A DNA stretch of 64,000 nt from Mycobacterium shinjukuense (GTDB lineage Bacteria > Actinomycetota > Actinomycetes > Mycobacteriales > Mycobacteriaceae): positions 62,001 to 126,000 of the forward strand of contig NZ_AP022575.1 in NCBI RefSeq assembly GCF_010730055.1, read 5' to 3'. The translations under genes and the position numbers were made by a program. Below are positions 45,525-54,280 of this stretch, piece by piece. The notes below the pieces were generated by a model. That model saw only the letters and a program-made list of their open reading frames with translations. It made no database searches and was not told the DNA's origin. Each line of letters begins with the position of its first letter. The first letter of the stretch is position 1.

Positions 45525-46120
45525 TGGTCGTCGATGAGGTCGCGTCGGTGCACCTGGGCGATCTCGGCGCGCCTGAATCCGGCTTCACCGGCCAGCCTCA
45601 ACATGATCTCGGTTCGCCGGTGGGCCTTGGCCAGCGCGGTTTGCCATGCCTGGTCCCTGGCCGGGGGGCCTCGGGCATCCGGACTTTCGGCAGCGCGTCC
45701 GTGATGCACCCGGGGTCCGTTCGGTCTCATACATCCACAGGAAAAAGCGGCGCAACGTGCTGCGGTAGCTGTGGCGGCCATCGGGTGACCAATGTTGTTG
45801 TCTGCCAAACCAGTTCACCAGGTTTTCGGCGGTGACTTCGCTCGGCGGGCAATTCGGGCCGCGCGCGGCCAGGCGCAAATCCCCTTCCGGAGCCGGATGG
45901 TGGCTGGCCGCTGCCCGCCGGCGGCCGGCGTTAGTAGGTAGTCATCGATGTCACGCTCCCAAGCGTCGGGAGCCCGAGCGCTTGGCGGCGGGCCTGGCGG
46001 TTTCGGCCGCATCCTGTCGATCAGGACGCGGTCAACGACCGCCAGGGGGCCAACCGCGAGCGTGACCTCGTTGTCGTCGGTCAGCGTGAAGATGTTGCCG
46101 CGCCGGACCAGACGTAATCC
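45525..46120 (-). pseudogene. Tyrosine-recombinase integrase, frameshifted and lacking its catalytic C-terminus
   Basis: Three minus-strand pieces in two frames make one integrase. The first (about 46120-45885) has RAKRIGLRLVRRGNIFTLTD and AWERDIDDYLLTPAAGGQRP. The second (about 45880-45735) has NWFGRQQHWSPDGRHSYRST and LRRFFLWMYETERT, the SAM-like core-binding domain. The third (about 45660-45530) has LAKAHRRTEIMLRLAGEAGF and RRAEIAQVHRRDLIDD, the start of the catalytic domain. The first break is at the CCCC run 45881-45884 and the second near 45720. The RHR and Tyr catalytic region is missing after about 45525. It lies 300 nt from the 3' end of tRNA-Arg, a typical integration place. Confidence 0.75.
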
Positions 46121-46317
46121 GATCCGCTTTGCCCGGGCCCGTGCGTCCGGACGCGATTGAGCATGTTCATCGCAGACCGTCCGCTCGTTTCGGCCGCATT
46201 GAGCAGCGCAGCTGCGATCTTGCGGGCTTGGGCGCTGGTGAGTGGGCCGCCGTCGTCGCCCCAGACGCCGATGCGGCGTGCCGGAGGTTGTGTTGCCAGC
46301 CGCCTGACGGTGGGCAT
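46081..46317 (-). CDS. Small protein next to the integrase remnant
   Basis: The ATG at 46317 (GGAG 5 nt upstream) opens 78 residues starting MPTVRRLATQPPARRIGVWG with a helical middle, TSAQARKIAAALLNAAETSG. After about residue 52 the frame turns low-complexity, while the neighbouring frame carries the RAKRIGLRLVRRGNIFTL string. It may therefore be the true N-terminal half of a protein fused by an indel to that string. No function is recognised. It probably belonged to the same integrated element. Confidence 0.4.
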   Translation of the reverse strand: MPTVRRLATQPPARRIGVWGDDGGPLTSAQARKIAAALLNAAETSGRSAMNMLNRVRTHGPGQSGSDYVWSGAATSSR

Positions 46318-46413
46318 GGTGGCTCCATTTCGTCCGGAGCACGAAAACCTAGCGACCAAGGGTCGCTAGCTGTGCAAATATTGCGCGGATTGGCATCTGC
46401 GCAGGTCAGATAG

Positions 46414-46486
46414 TGCCCCCGGCAGGATTCGAACCTGCGACACCGGCTTTAGGAGAGCCGTGCTCTATCCCCTGAGCTACGAGGGC
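46414..46486 (-). tRNA. tRNA-Arg (anticodon CCT)
   Basis: The minus-strand sequence starts GCCCTCGTAGCTCAGGGG and ends TCGAATCCTGCCGGGGGCA. The acceptor stem GCCCTCG/CGGGGGC pairs with one G-T. The anticodon stem CGGCT/AGCCG encloses the loop CTCCTAA, giving anticodon CCT (codon AGG, Arg). The T arm has the standard GGTTCGAATCC. CCA is not encoded. The integrase remnant lies on its 3' side, so the tRNA is the likely attachment site of a lost element. Confidence 0.95.
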
Positions 46487-46702
46487 GGGGGACGTCGTCG
46501 AATACCTGACCACAACCTCGGCAAGGAGCGATTTCATCGGTGTTCTGGGCGTCTGGGTGCCGTTCTCGGCGCTGCCACGGCGCTTGTCGCGGCGTCGCGG
46601 GGTCGGCGGGTGTGAGTGTAGCGGGCATCGCTGTGGCCCCGCGACGCTTGGGCGTGCATGGCCGGCGTGGATAGCGTGGATGGCGCTCGTCGAGCCGGCC
46701 GC

Positions 46703-47275
46703 TCACGGCAGGGTGAGCTCGTCGAGCCTGAAGTCCAGCGCGAGCGGCTCAGCGGTCCGTACCCGGTCACCGACCAGAGCTCCAACCCGCTGATACGTCC
46801 CTTCGCGGAGCACGTGGGCGAGGAATCGCTCGTCCGTGTCGGCGTCAAGATCGACGATCCAGTAGTGCTCGATGCCGGCCTTCGCGTACTCGTAGGGCTT
46901 CATTACCCGGTCGGTTCGACGCGAACCAGGCGACACGATCTCGATGACCAGAACGACATCCGACGCGTCCACTCGCACCGGATTGCGCTCCACCACGCCG
47001 CGGTTCACCACAACCAGGTCGGGGTCACGCACCGTGGGCGGGAAGCGCGCCTCGACGGTGATCTCGACCTCTTGCAGCACGACTAGCGAGGCAGGGCGCC
47101 ATTCGTCAAGCAGCCGGGTGAGATTCTTCGACACGATTTGGTGAAGCGGACGTGGCCGCGGTGTGATGACGATGCCCCCCTCGACAAGTTCCCAGCGACG
47201 CGTCTCGTCCAGTTCGAGCGCGTCCCACTCTTCGAGCGTCACCAGGCCACGCGGAAATTCGGCCAGTCCTGCCAC
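46703..47275 (-). CDS. Uma2-family (DUF820) restriction-endonuclease-fold protein
   Basis: This 190-residue protein has the PD-(D/E)XK-like core of the Uma2 family: RWELVEGGIVITPRP at the start, DPDLVVVNRG, the catalytic-type VVLVIEIVSPGSRRTDRVMK, and YAKAGIEHYWIVDLDAD. The family is abundant in cyanobacteria and actinobacteria; a nuclease role is predicted but the biology is unknown. The GTG start at 47275 has GGAGG 6 nt upstream. The gene sits in the decayed mobile region beside tRNA-Arg. Confidence 0.85.
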   Translation of the reverse strand: MAGLAEFPRGLVTLEEWDALELDETRRWELVEGGIVITPRPRPLHQIVSKNLTRLLDEWRPASLVVLQEVEITVEARFPPTVRDPDLVVVNRGVVERNPVRVDASDVVLVIEIVSPGSRRTDRVMKPYEYAKAGIEHYWIVDLDADTDERFLAHVLREGTYQRVGALVGDRVRTAEPLALDFRLDELTLP

Positions 47276-47403
47276 CGGACACCTCCATATCCTCTTTTGC
47301 CAGCAGGTTACGCCTGCTTGCGGCTCCGCTCGCGATGAAGCATCCCAGCAGCCACCGACAACGACGCGACACCACTGATGCGGCGCAATCGCCGCACGGA
47401 CGG

Positions 47404-47754
47404 ATGTTGATCGATGGTCACGACGCGGCCGCGCGGCTGCGTCGCGCGTTGGACCGGGCGCCGGCCGTGTTGCTCACCCGACCTCGTCAGGTCGGGAAGA
47501 CCACCCTGAGCCGGCTGGTAAGCAGGTCCACCCCCGAATGCACGATTGACGCCGAGAATCCGGTTCACGCCGCGCGGCTGGCCGACGCGATGTTGGCCCT
47601 GTCCGGCCTGAGCGGGTTGATCACGATCGATGAGGCACAGCGGATACCAGGTCTGTTTCCGGTTGTACGGGTGCTCGTCGACCGGCCGGGCATGCCCGCT
47701 CCGTCAGTGATTGGCGCGGACCTTCGTCCGGTTGTAGACGCTCCATACCGGTGA
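47404..47754 (+). pseudogene. Truncated AAA_14-type ATPase (DUF4143 family)
   Basis: The ATG at 47404 gives MLIDGHDAAARLRRALDRAP, then a P-loop region LLTRPRQVGKTTLSRLV and the Walker B-like LITIDEAQRIPGLFPVVRVL. Full-length relatives have about 400 residues with GPRQVGKTT; here the first glycine is Arg (TRPRQVGKTT), and after about residue 98 the sequence turns unrelated and stops at residue 116. This is a C-terminally truncated remnant. It converges with vapC. Confidence 0.75.
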
Positions 47755-47770
47755 TCGCGCGTGGCCCGTA

Positions 47771-48181
47771 TCATCCGAACGGATTCCGCACGCGAACACC
47801 TTCGATGAGCTGGCCATCGTTGAGGCCCTCCGACCAAAGGATCTCGCAGTGCAGCTCGGCGGCGCTGCGCACGATCATCGCATCCCAGAACGACAGCTGA
47901 TGCCGGCTGGACAACGAGGCCGCCGCCACGACATCGTCTGCCAGTGGCGAATGGACGCGCCACCGGGACAGGCTGCGCAGTCGATCGACCGCTGCTTCCG
48001 GCGTGAGCGGAGCAGCGACCTTGTGGGTGGCATTGACGAAGAACTCTTGCAGCACCTGCACGCTCAGCGCACCACGTCGCTCGCTCCAGAGTCGGCCCAC
48101 GAGGTCGGCAGCACGATCATGACGCGGCCCTGCCGTCGTGTCGTAGGCGTACAGCAGCACATTCGTGTCTACGAACTCCAT
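47771..48181 (-). CDS. vapC: VapC-type PIN-domain ribonuclease toxin
   Basis: This 136-residue PIN protein has the acidic residues expected for metal binding in EFVDTNVLLYAYD, the glutamate in VLQEFFVNATHK and the aspartate in LSFWDAMIVRSAAEL. VapC toxins cleave specific RNAs, mostly tRNAs or 23S rRNA; the target here is unknown. The ATG at 48181 lies 2 nt after the vapB stop, the usual antitoxin-first order. A longer frame to 48262 would overlap vapB and is not used. Confidence 0.88.
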   Translation of the reverse strand: MEFVDTNVLLYAYDTTAGPRHDRAADLVGRLWSERRGALSVQVLQEFFVNATHKVAAPLTPEAAVDRLRSLSRWRVHSPLADDVVAAASLSSRHQLSFWDAMIVRSAAELHCEILWSEGLNDGQLIEGVRVRNPFG

Positions 48182-48183
48182 GG

Positions 48184-48423
48184 TCAGCGTTCGTGGACCT
48201 GGTCGCGTGGCCAGGTGATTTCGCCGACGCGCAGGCCAACGCCGTGTTGCATGAGGCGGCATTCCTGCGCCGCCACGTCGTCGTAGTCGCGGCCGTCGCC
48301 GACCAGCTGTTCCAGCAGCCGGGCGACCAACCCGGACACGGATGTATCACGCTGCGCTGCAAGGACCTTCGCGCGCCGGACGAGTTCCTCCGGCATCGAC
48401 AACGTGATGTTCTTCGTTGCCAT
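48184..48423 (-). CDS. vapB: VapB-type ribbon-helix-helix antitoxin
   Basis: This 79-residue protein has an N-terminal ribbon-helix-helix DNA-binding motif (NITLSMPEELVRRAKVLAAQ, then TSVSGLVARLLEQLVG) and a C-terminal acidic/aromatic tail that would wrap VapC (RDYDDVAAQECRLM). It binds VapC and represses the operon. It is directly followed by vapC. Confidence 0.87.
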   Translation of the reverse strand: MATKNITLSMPEELVRRAKVLAAQRDTSVSGLVARLLEQLVGDGRDYDDVAAQECRLMQHGVGLRVGEITWPRDQVHER

Positions 48424-48466
48424 GCGAATCGGTGTAACACTGAATCACAGCACAATGCCGAATCGG

Positions 48467-49285
48467 TCAGCGCAACCGCGCGATCACGTTGGCGAAGTTG
48501 TCGACGTGGCTGTCCTGCACGGTGAAGGACGTCACCCCGTACCGTTCGCGATAGCCGGACAGCGTGTCGGCCATTTCGCGGGGCGATCCGCTGAGCACGG
48601 AGTGCATGGCCAGCAGTTCCTCGTCGGACGCCGTGGGAGCATACCTGCGGGTCAACGAGAAGTCGGGGATGCGTTCGCCTGGGGCCGGCACCGCGGTGAT
48701 CGCCAGGTTTAGCTCGAGCGAGCCGAACCGGTCACCGGCGGCATGGCGGACGAACTCGACGCGTTCGGCCAACGGGTCCTCGACGTCGCGCACCTTAGCG
48801 CCGGTCAGCCCGACGATGTCGGCGCGCCGGGCGGCCAGGGTCATCACCCGGTCGCCGCTGCCCGCGATCAGCAGCGGAACGGCGGGGTGGCGGCCGGTGA
48901 GATAAACCGCCACGTGCTCCAGGTGGTCGACGCGAGCGCCGGCACTGGGAAACGGCAGCTCGGCGGCCTCGAATTCTTCTCGGGCGTAGCCGGTTCCCAG
49001 GCCCACCTCCACGCGGCCGTCGCTGAGCAGGTCCAGCGCTTCGATGTCTCGGCTCAACAGCGCCGGCTGGTAGAAGCCGGCATTGAGTACATACATGGCG
49101 AGCCGGATTTTGGTGGTGACCATGGCAACGGCGGTCAGCGTCGGAAACGGCGCCGCCGCGCCGAGGTGGTCGGGCACACAGAGGACGTCGAACCCGAGAT
49201 CTTCTGCTCGCTTTGCCTTCTTCTGCAGCGCCGCACGAGATTTGATGAAGCGGACGCTGAGTCCGAACCGAAAATCCCTGGCCAC
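48467..49285 (-). CDS. LLM-class F420-dependent oxidoreductase
   Basis: This 272-residue luciferase-like TIM-barrel protein starts RDFRFGLSVRFIKSRAALQK. It carries AKRAEDLGFDVLCVPDHLG, VGLGTGYAREEFEAAELPF and PLLIAGSGDRVMTLAARRAD, the signatures of the F420-using branch. The substrate is unknown. I place the start at GTG 49285 because GGAGG lies 6 nt upstream. The reading frame continues upstream without a stop into a gamma-glutamylcyclotransferase domain, so a 456-residue fusion reading from 49837 is also possible. Confidence 0.82.
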   Translation of the reverse strand: MARDFRFGLSVRFIKSRAALQKKAKRAEDLGFDVLCVPDHLGAAAPFPTLTAVAMVTTKIRLAMYVLNAGFYQPALLSRDIEALDLLSDGRVEVGLGTGYAREEFEAAELPFPSAGARVDHLEHVAVYLTGRHPAVPLLIAGSGDRVMTLAARRADIVGLTGAKVRDVEDPLAERVEFVRHAAGDRFGSLELNLAITAVPAPGERIPDFSLTRRYAPTASDEELLAMHSVLSGSPREMADTLSGYRERYGVTSFTVQDSHVDNFANVIARLR

Positions 49286-49837
49286 CAACAACCTCCGTTC
49301 GATCGAAGGGCACTCACCGGATGCGAGCCGCGGCCACCAAGCCCCGTGCCAGAGCGGAAGCGAGTGACTTGGCACAGGCCAACACGATGACACCGGCCGA
49401 GGACAACGCGCCGGATCCCAGCGGCGCAGAAAGTCGATCCAGCGCTGCGGCAGCCCGTGGTGCACGGCGCCGTCGATGATGCGCGGAAGATATCCCGGCC
49501 GTGGCCGACCCGGGGTGACCCGGTGGTCCAGGTAAACCCAGGCCGATGATGGCCCGTCGTCGGTATGCACGGTCAGCCGGGCTCGCCGGTAGCGCACGGG
49601 CACCCCTTCGGCGCTGTCCAAGGTGGCCAGATCCCGATCGGAGATCTGCCAGAGCACGCCGTGCACCTGATCTCCGGCGAGCGGTTTGACGGTGGCCACG
49701 CCGCGCCGATTGATCAGCCAGGCGTGGTCGCGCAGCATGGCCGGCCGCGGATCGTTGGCATCGGGACAGCGCACCGCCATCTGCCGGACACACAGGTTGG
49801 ATCCGTATGCGAAGTAGGGATGGCGGGGGCCCGGCAT
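49286..49837 (-). CDS. Gamma-glutamylcyclotransferase-like protein, no own stop codon
   Basis: This is the N-terminal 184 residues of an open frame that reads on into the F420-type oxidoreductase. The GGCT fold is seen from YFAYGSNLCVRQM, the catalytic-glutamate motif LDSAEGVPVRYRR, WVYLDHRV and the C-terminal YLPRIIDGAVHHGLPQRWID. After about residue 150 (FLRRWDPARC) the sequence PRPVSSCWPVPSHSLPLWHG is not typical of either domain. Most likely the GGCT gene has lost its stop by an indel and now runs into the next gene. GGCT enzymes release 5-oxoproline from gamma-glutamyl compounds. Confidence 0.75.
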
Positions 49838-50036
49838 TCAGCGCGTCATCGTCGGATAGCTCGGTGCGCGGCTGCGACCCGGTGTTGACGCAAGCTCACT
49901 CCCCGCAGCCTCGGTGGACGACGACCCCGCCCATCCTGCCGTAGTCGGTGGGCGACGCGCCACGCAGGGGCTCACCGGATTCGCAGCCCGGTAAGCCTCG
50001 CAACGATCCCGCCTGCCGACGGCAGTCGCGCGGGCA

Positions 50037-51335
50037 TCAGCTGGTCACCGTCAGAACGATCAGCGCGGCGTTGAGCAGACTGATCATCACGGCCACCACC
50101 CAGCCGACAAGAGTCGTCGCGCGATGGTTGATATCGCTGCCCATCACTGCGGGGTCGCTGGTCAGTCGGACCAGAGGAAGCACCGCGAACGGGATGCCGA
50201 ACGACAGCACGACCTGCGAGAGCACTAGGGTGCGGGTAGGGTCTGCGCCCAGCGCCAGGACGGCCACGGCGGGGCACAACGTGATGAGGCGGCGCACCAG
50301 CATCGGAACCGACCAGTGCAGCAACCCCTGCATGATCATGGCGCCGGCGTAGGCGCCCACCGACGCCGACGCCAAGCCCGAGGTCAGCAATCCGATCGCG
50401 AACAGCACCGCGATCGTCGGCCCTAGGGTGTCGTGGACGGCGACGTAGGCACCGTCGATCGACGCGGCCGCCACGCGACCCTGCAGGTTGAGCGCGGCAA
50501 CCAGCAGCATGGCGGCGTTGACCCCACCGGCGATCACCATCGCCAGGCCGACGTCCCAGCGGGTGACCCGCAACAGCCTCCGCCGCCGCGGCCCCGGATC
50601 GGGATGTCCGTGCCGGTCGCGCGCCAGACCCGAATGCAGATACACCGCGTGCGGCATGACGGTGGCGCCCAGGATCGCGGCGGCCAAAAGCACGCTTTCG
50701 GTTCCGTTGAACCGAGGTATCAAACCGGTGATAACCGCGTCGGGGGGAGGTGTCGCGACGTAGAAGCTGGCGGTGAACCCGACAGCGATCACCATCAGCA
50801 AACCGGTGATGACACGCTCGAACATGCGCTGGCCGCGACGGTCCCCGACGGCCAGCAAGAGGACCGAGATCACCCCGGTGACGATTCCGCCGATCGGAAG
50901 TGGCAAGCCGAACAAGATCCGCAACGCGACCGCGCCGCCGATCACTTCGGCCACATCGGTTGCCATCGCTACGATTTCGGCCTGCGCCCAGTAAGCCAGC
51001 CGGGCCGGGCGTCCCATCCGGACGCCGATGGCCTCCGGCAGTGAGCGTCCGGTCACCAGGCCGAGTTTCGCTGACAGGTACTGGACCAGGCAGGCCATGA
51101 CGTTGGCCGCGACGATGACCCACAGCAGCAGGTAACCGAACTGGGTGCCGGCGCTGACGTTGGCCGCAACGTTTCCGGGGTCGACGTAGGCGATCGCGGC
51201 GACGAAGGCAGGTCCGAGGAGATACCAGCTTGTCTTGACCGAGGGTTGGATGTCCTGCGCCAACTCACCGACTTTCGATCCGCAGACCCAAGTGAGGTTA
51301 TCCGAATCGCGTCGGGCCAGCCAGCGGCGGGCCAC
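50037..51335 (-). CDS. mntH: NRAMP-type divalent metal transporter MntH
   Basis: This protein of up to 432 residues has 11 membrane helices and both NRAMP metal-binding motifs: DPGN in helix 1 (IAYVDPGNVAANVSAG) and MPH in helix 6 (GATVMPHAVYLHSG). It imports Mn(II) and related ions by proton symport. It matches Rv0924c closely from GSKVGELAQD on. The GTG at 51335 has no ribosome site and the first 18 residues differ from M. tuberculosis; a start further inside, such as TTG before AQDIQPS, is possible. The MarR gene is divergent, with starts 19 nt apart. Confidence 0.93.
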   Translation of the reverse strand: MARRWLARRDSDNLTWVCGSKVGELAQDIQPSVKTSWYLLGPAFVAAIAYVDPGNVAANVSAGTQFGYLLLWVIVAANVMACLVQYLSAKLGLVTGRSLPEAIGVRMGRPARLAYWAQAEIVAMATDVAEVIGGAVALRILFGLPLPIGGIVTGVISVLLLAVGDRRGQRMFERVITGLLMVIAVGFTASFYVATPPPDAVITGLIPRFNGTESVLLAAAILGATVMPHAVYLHSGLARDRHGHPDPGPRRRRLLRVTRWDVGLAMVIAGGVNAAMLLVAALNLQGRVAAASIDGAYVAVHDTLGPTIAVLFAIGLLTSGLASASVGAYAGAMIMQGLLHWSVPMLVRRLITLCPAVAVLALGADPTRTLVLSQVVLSFGIPFAVLPLVRLTSDPAVMGSDINHRATTLVGWVVAVMISLLNAALIVLTVTS

Positions 51336-51340
51336 CGGGC

Positions 51341-51354
51341 TACACTGTCAACCA
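51341..51354 (+). promoter_or_regulatory. -10 element of a leaderless marR promoter
   Basis: TACACT (51341-51346) fits TANNNT and ends exactly 7 nt before the ATG at 51354. No Shine-Dalgarno is present. On the minus strand this element overlaps the mntH upstream region, where TTGACA lies at 51347-51352. Confidence 0.6.
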
Positions 51355-51854
51355 TGGTTGTCACATCGGAGTTCCGGGCGCCGCAAACAGATCTCGGTAC
51401 GGCACTGCGGATGGCCTGGTGGAGCTATGTCCGCCGGGTGGACATGGAAATGGAGTCTGCCGGATTTCCGGAGCGCAGCTACTCGATGAACTACGTGTTC
51501 GCGCTCTACGCCCAACCGGGGCCGATAACGATTTCGGAGATGGGGCGACTGTTCGCCATCAGTCGGCAGGCCGCCAGCAAGGTCATCGCCGAACTGCGGG
51601 ACCGCGGCTACGTGCGGGCCACGACGTCGGCCACCGATCAGCGCGAGAAGGTCGTGGAACTCACCGAGAAGGCAATCGAATTCGTGACCGCACGGCTGCG
51701 CGTGGCGGGCGAAGTGGACAGCGCGATTCGTCAGCGCATCGGCGATGCCGGCCTTGACGAACTGCACCGGGGCCTGGGCCTAATCCGTGAAGTTGCCACG
51801 GGGACAGCCGATTTCGAGCCGGCAAAGCTATACCGTTCCCCCAAGCTGTGGTGA
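51354..51854 (+). CDS. MarR-family transcriptional regulator
   Basis: This 166-residue protein has a winged helix: ITISEMGRLFAISRQAASKV is the helix-turn-helix and DRGYVRATTSATDQREKVVE the wing with the DxR motif. N- and C-terminal helices would form the dimer interface. The divergent position next to mntH suggests a role in its control, but the usual manganese regulator MntR is of another family, so a different ligand is likely. The ATG at 51354 is preferred over an open frame from 51246 because of the leaderless promoter. Confidence 0.88.
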   Translation: MVVTSEFRAPQTDLGTALRMAWWSYVRRVDMEMESAGFPERSYSMNYVFALYAQPGPITISEMGRLFAISRQAASKVIAELRDRGYVRATTSATDQREKVVELTEKAIEFVTARLRVAGEVDSAIRQRIGDAGLDELHRGLGLIREVATGTADFEPAKLYRSPKLW

Positions 51855-52339
51855 TCAGGGGATGCTGCGCCCGCGGACCCGTGCGTCTGCCGTCGGGTCC
51901 GCGTGTGCCGTCCGACACGACCTGATGGGTTACGGCGCGCCGCCTCGGAAGAACCCTGACAGGTTGTTGCCGATGTTTGCGAAGCCCGACACCACACTGG
52001 CCACCGCAAACGGCAGGGCGCCTGTGTTGGCGAAGCCGGACACACCGCTGCCCAGATTGGAAAAGCCCGAGGATAGCCCACCAAAGTTCTGGTAGCCCGA
52101 GCCGCCCATCAGCCCTGCCGGGTTTGTGTTGAACCAACCCGAGAGCCCCGAACCGTTATTGCCGAAGCCTGAGTTGCTGCCTGGGCCGGAGTTGAAGAAG
52201 CCCGACGATGGCGCGGAGCTTGAGTTGAGATAGCCAGGGCCGCCGGGGAGAGCGAATCCGCCGATGGTGGTGCTGGGCAGGTGGATGCTCGGGATGGTGA
52301 GCGGGGGTGTGGTGAATGCCGCCACGCCGATTGGCGGAA

Positions 52340-53300
52340 TGGTGAGCGGTGGGGTGCTGATGGGTGGGGTGGTGATCTGCGGCAGGGTGAAGCCGCCGAC
52401 GGCGATGGGGTCGATGGTGAAGGGTGGGGTGCTGATGGGTGGGGTGGTGATCTGCGGCAGGGTGAAGCCGCCGACGGCGATGGGGTCGATGGTGAAGGGT
52501 GGGGTGCTGATGGGTGGGGTGGTGATTTGGGGCAGGGTGAAGCCGCCGACGGCGATGGGGTCGATGGTGAAGGGTGGGGTGCTGATGGGTGGGGTGGTGA
52601 TCTGCGGCAGGGTGAAGCCGCCGACGGCGATGGGGTCGATGGTGAAGGGTGGGGTGCTGATGGGTGGGGTGGTGATTTGGGGCAGGGTGAAGCCGCCGAC
52701 GGCGATGGGGTCGATGGTGAAGGGTGGGGTGGTGATGGGTGGGGTGGTGATTTGGGGCAGGGTGAAGCCGCCGACGGCGATGGGTCGATGGTGAAGGGTG
52801 GGGTGGTGATGGGTGGGGTGGTGATTTGGGGCAGGGTGAAGCCGCCGACGGCGATGGGGTCGATGGTGAAGGGTGGGGTGGTGATGGGTGGGGTGGTGAT
52901 CTGCGGCAGGGTGAAGCCGCCGACGGCGATGGGTCGATGGTGAAGGGTGGGGTGGTGATGGGTGGGGTGGTGATCTGCGGCAGGGTGAAGCCGCCGACGG
53001 CGATGGGGTCGATGGTGAAGGGTGGGGTGCTGATGGGTGGGGTGGTGATCTGCGGCAGGGTGAAGCCGCCGACGGCGATAGGGTCGATGGTGAAGGGTGG
53101 GGTGCTGATGGGTGGGGTGGTGATCTGCGGCAGGGTGAAGCCGCCGACGGCGATGGGGTCGATGGTGAAGGGTGGGGTGCTGATGGGTGGGGTGGTGATC
53201 TGCGGCAGGGTGAAGCCGCCGACGGCGATGGGGTCGATGGTGAAGGGTGGGGTGCTGATGGGTGGGGTGGTGATCTGCGGCAGCGTGAACCCGCCGACGC
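52340..53300 (-). repeat. Tandem array of 75-bp units (about 12-13 copies) in the PPE gene
   Basis: Units of 75 bp encode the 25-residue repeat built on TIDPIAVGGFTLPQI and TTPPISTPPF. They recur every 75 bp from about 52340 to 53290, with two units shortened by one base where GGGG became GGG in the GATGGGGTCGAT segment. Copies differ at only a few positions (ctgatg/gtgatg, ctgcgg/ttgggg), which points to recent expansion or gene conversion. More diverged copies continue to about 53560. Confidence 0.88.
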
Positions 53301-54280
53301 CTATCGAGTTGATTGTCAGCGGCGGCGTGGTGATCTCGGGCGTGGTGATTTGGGGCAGGGTGAACCCCCCGGTACCGATCGAACCGATGGTCAGCGGCGG
53401 GGTGACGATTTCGGGCGTGGTGATCTGCGGCAGGGTGAAGCCGCCGACGCCGATCGGATCGATGGTGAACGCCGGCGTGGTGATCGCCGGGATGGTGATC
53501 TCGGGAAGGGCGAACCCCTCGGTCGCGATCGGGTCGATGTCGAACGCCGGCGTGGTGATCGTCGGGGTCGTGATCTGCGGAAGGCTGAAGCCGTCGACGT
53601 GGATGGCCGGGACGTCGATCCCGGGAATGGTGAAGGCGGGAAGAGTGAATGGGTTGACGACGATGGGGACGGTCAATTGCCATGGGTGGATCGCCAGTGC
53701 TGGCAGGTGGAGTTCGCCGAACTGGTCGCCGATGTTGAGGCTACCGTTGATCGTGCTCGTTCCGTTAGGTATCGGCTGCAGCGCTGGTATGTTGGTGGTG
53801 AAGCTTAGAGAAAAAGGTATTGACAGATTATTGATCGTTATCTGGGGTGTGTTGATAAAGTCACTCCAGCCAATAGCGGGTAACTGGAACCCGCCCACGC
53901 TTATTTGCGGAACACCTATCGGTTGAGTATGTATCGCGGGCAGGCTAAAGCCATCGAAAGTGATACCCGCGGGTATTGACGCCTGCGGAATGACCACCGA
54001 GGGAATATGCAATCGCGGCAGACTAAATCCGCCGATGGTAGTGCCCGCGGGTATCGTCAGTGACGGAATAGTCTCGGCAGGAATTTGCAATGTAGGCAAA
54101 TCAAACGCACCCACCGTAATAGGCGGGATTTCGATAGACGGAATAGTCACCGAAGGGATGGCTAGCGGCGGCAAGCTAAACGCGCCCACCGTGATACCCG
54201 CGGGTATCGTCATGGCGGGAATAGTCACCGAAGGAATCGTTAGCGGCGGCAGCGCGAAGCCGCTCACGGTGATGTTGGCC

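Noticed and set aside
44981..45808. 275-codon minus-strand ORF
   Set aside because: Only its middle part is real (an integrase fragment); the rest is antisense to the two amber-containing genes.
50433..51044. Plus-strand ORF antisense to mntH
   Set aside because: Composition is that of a GC-rich shadow frame; the NRAMP motifs are on the other strand.
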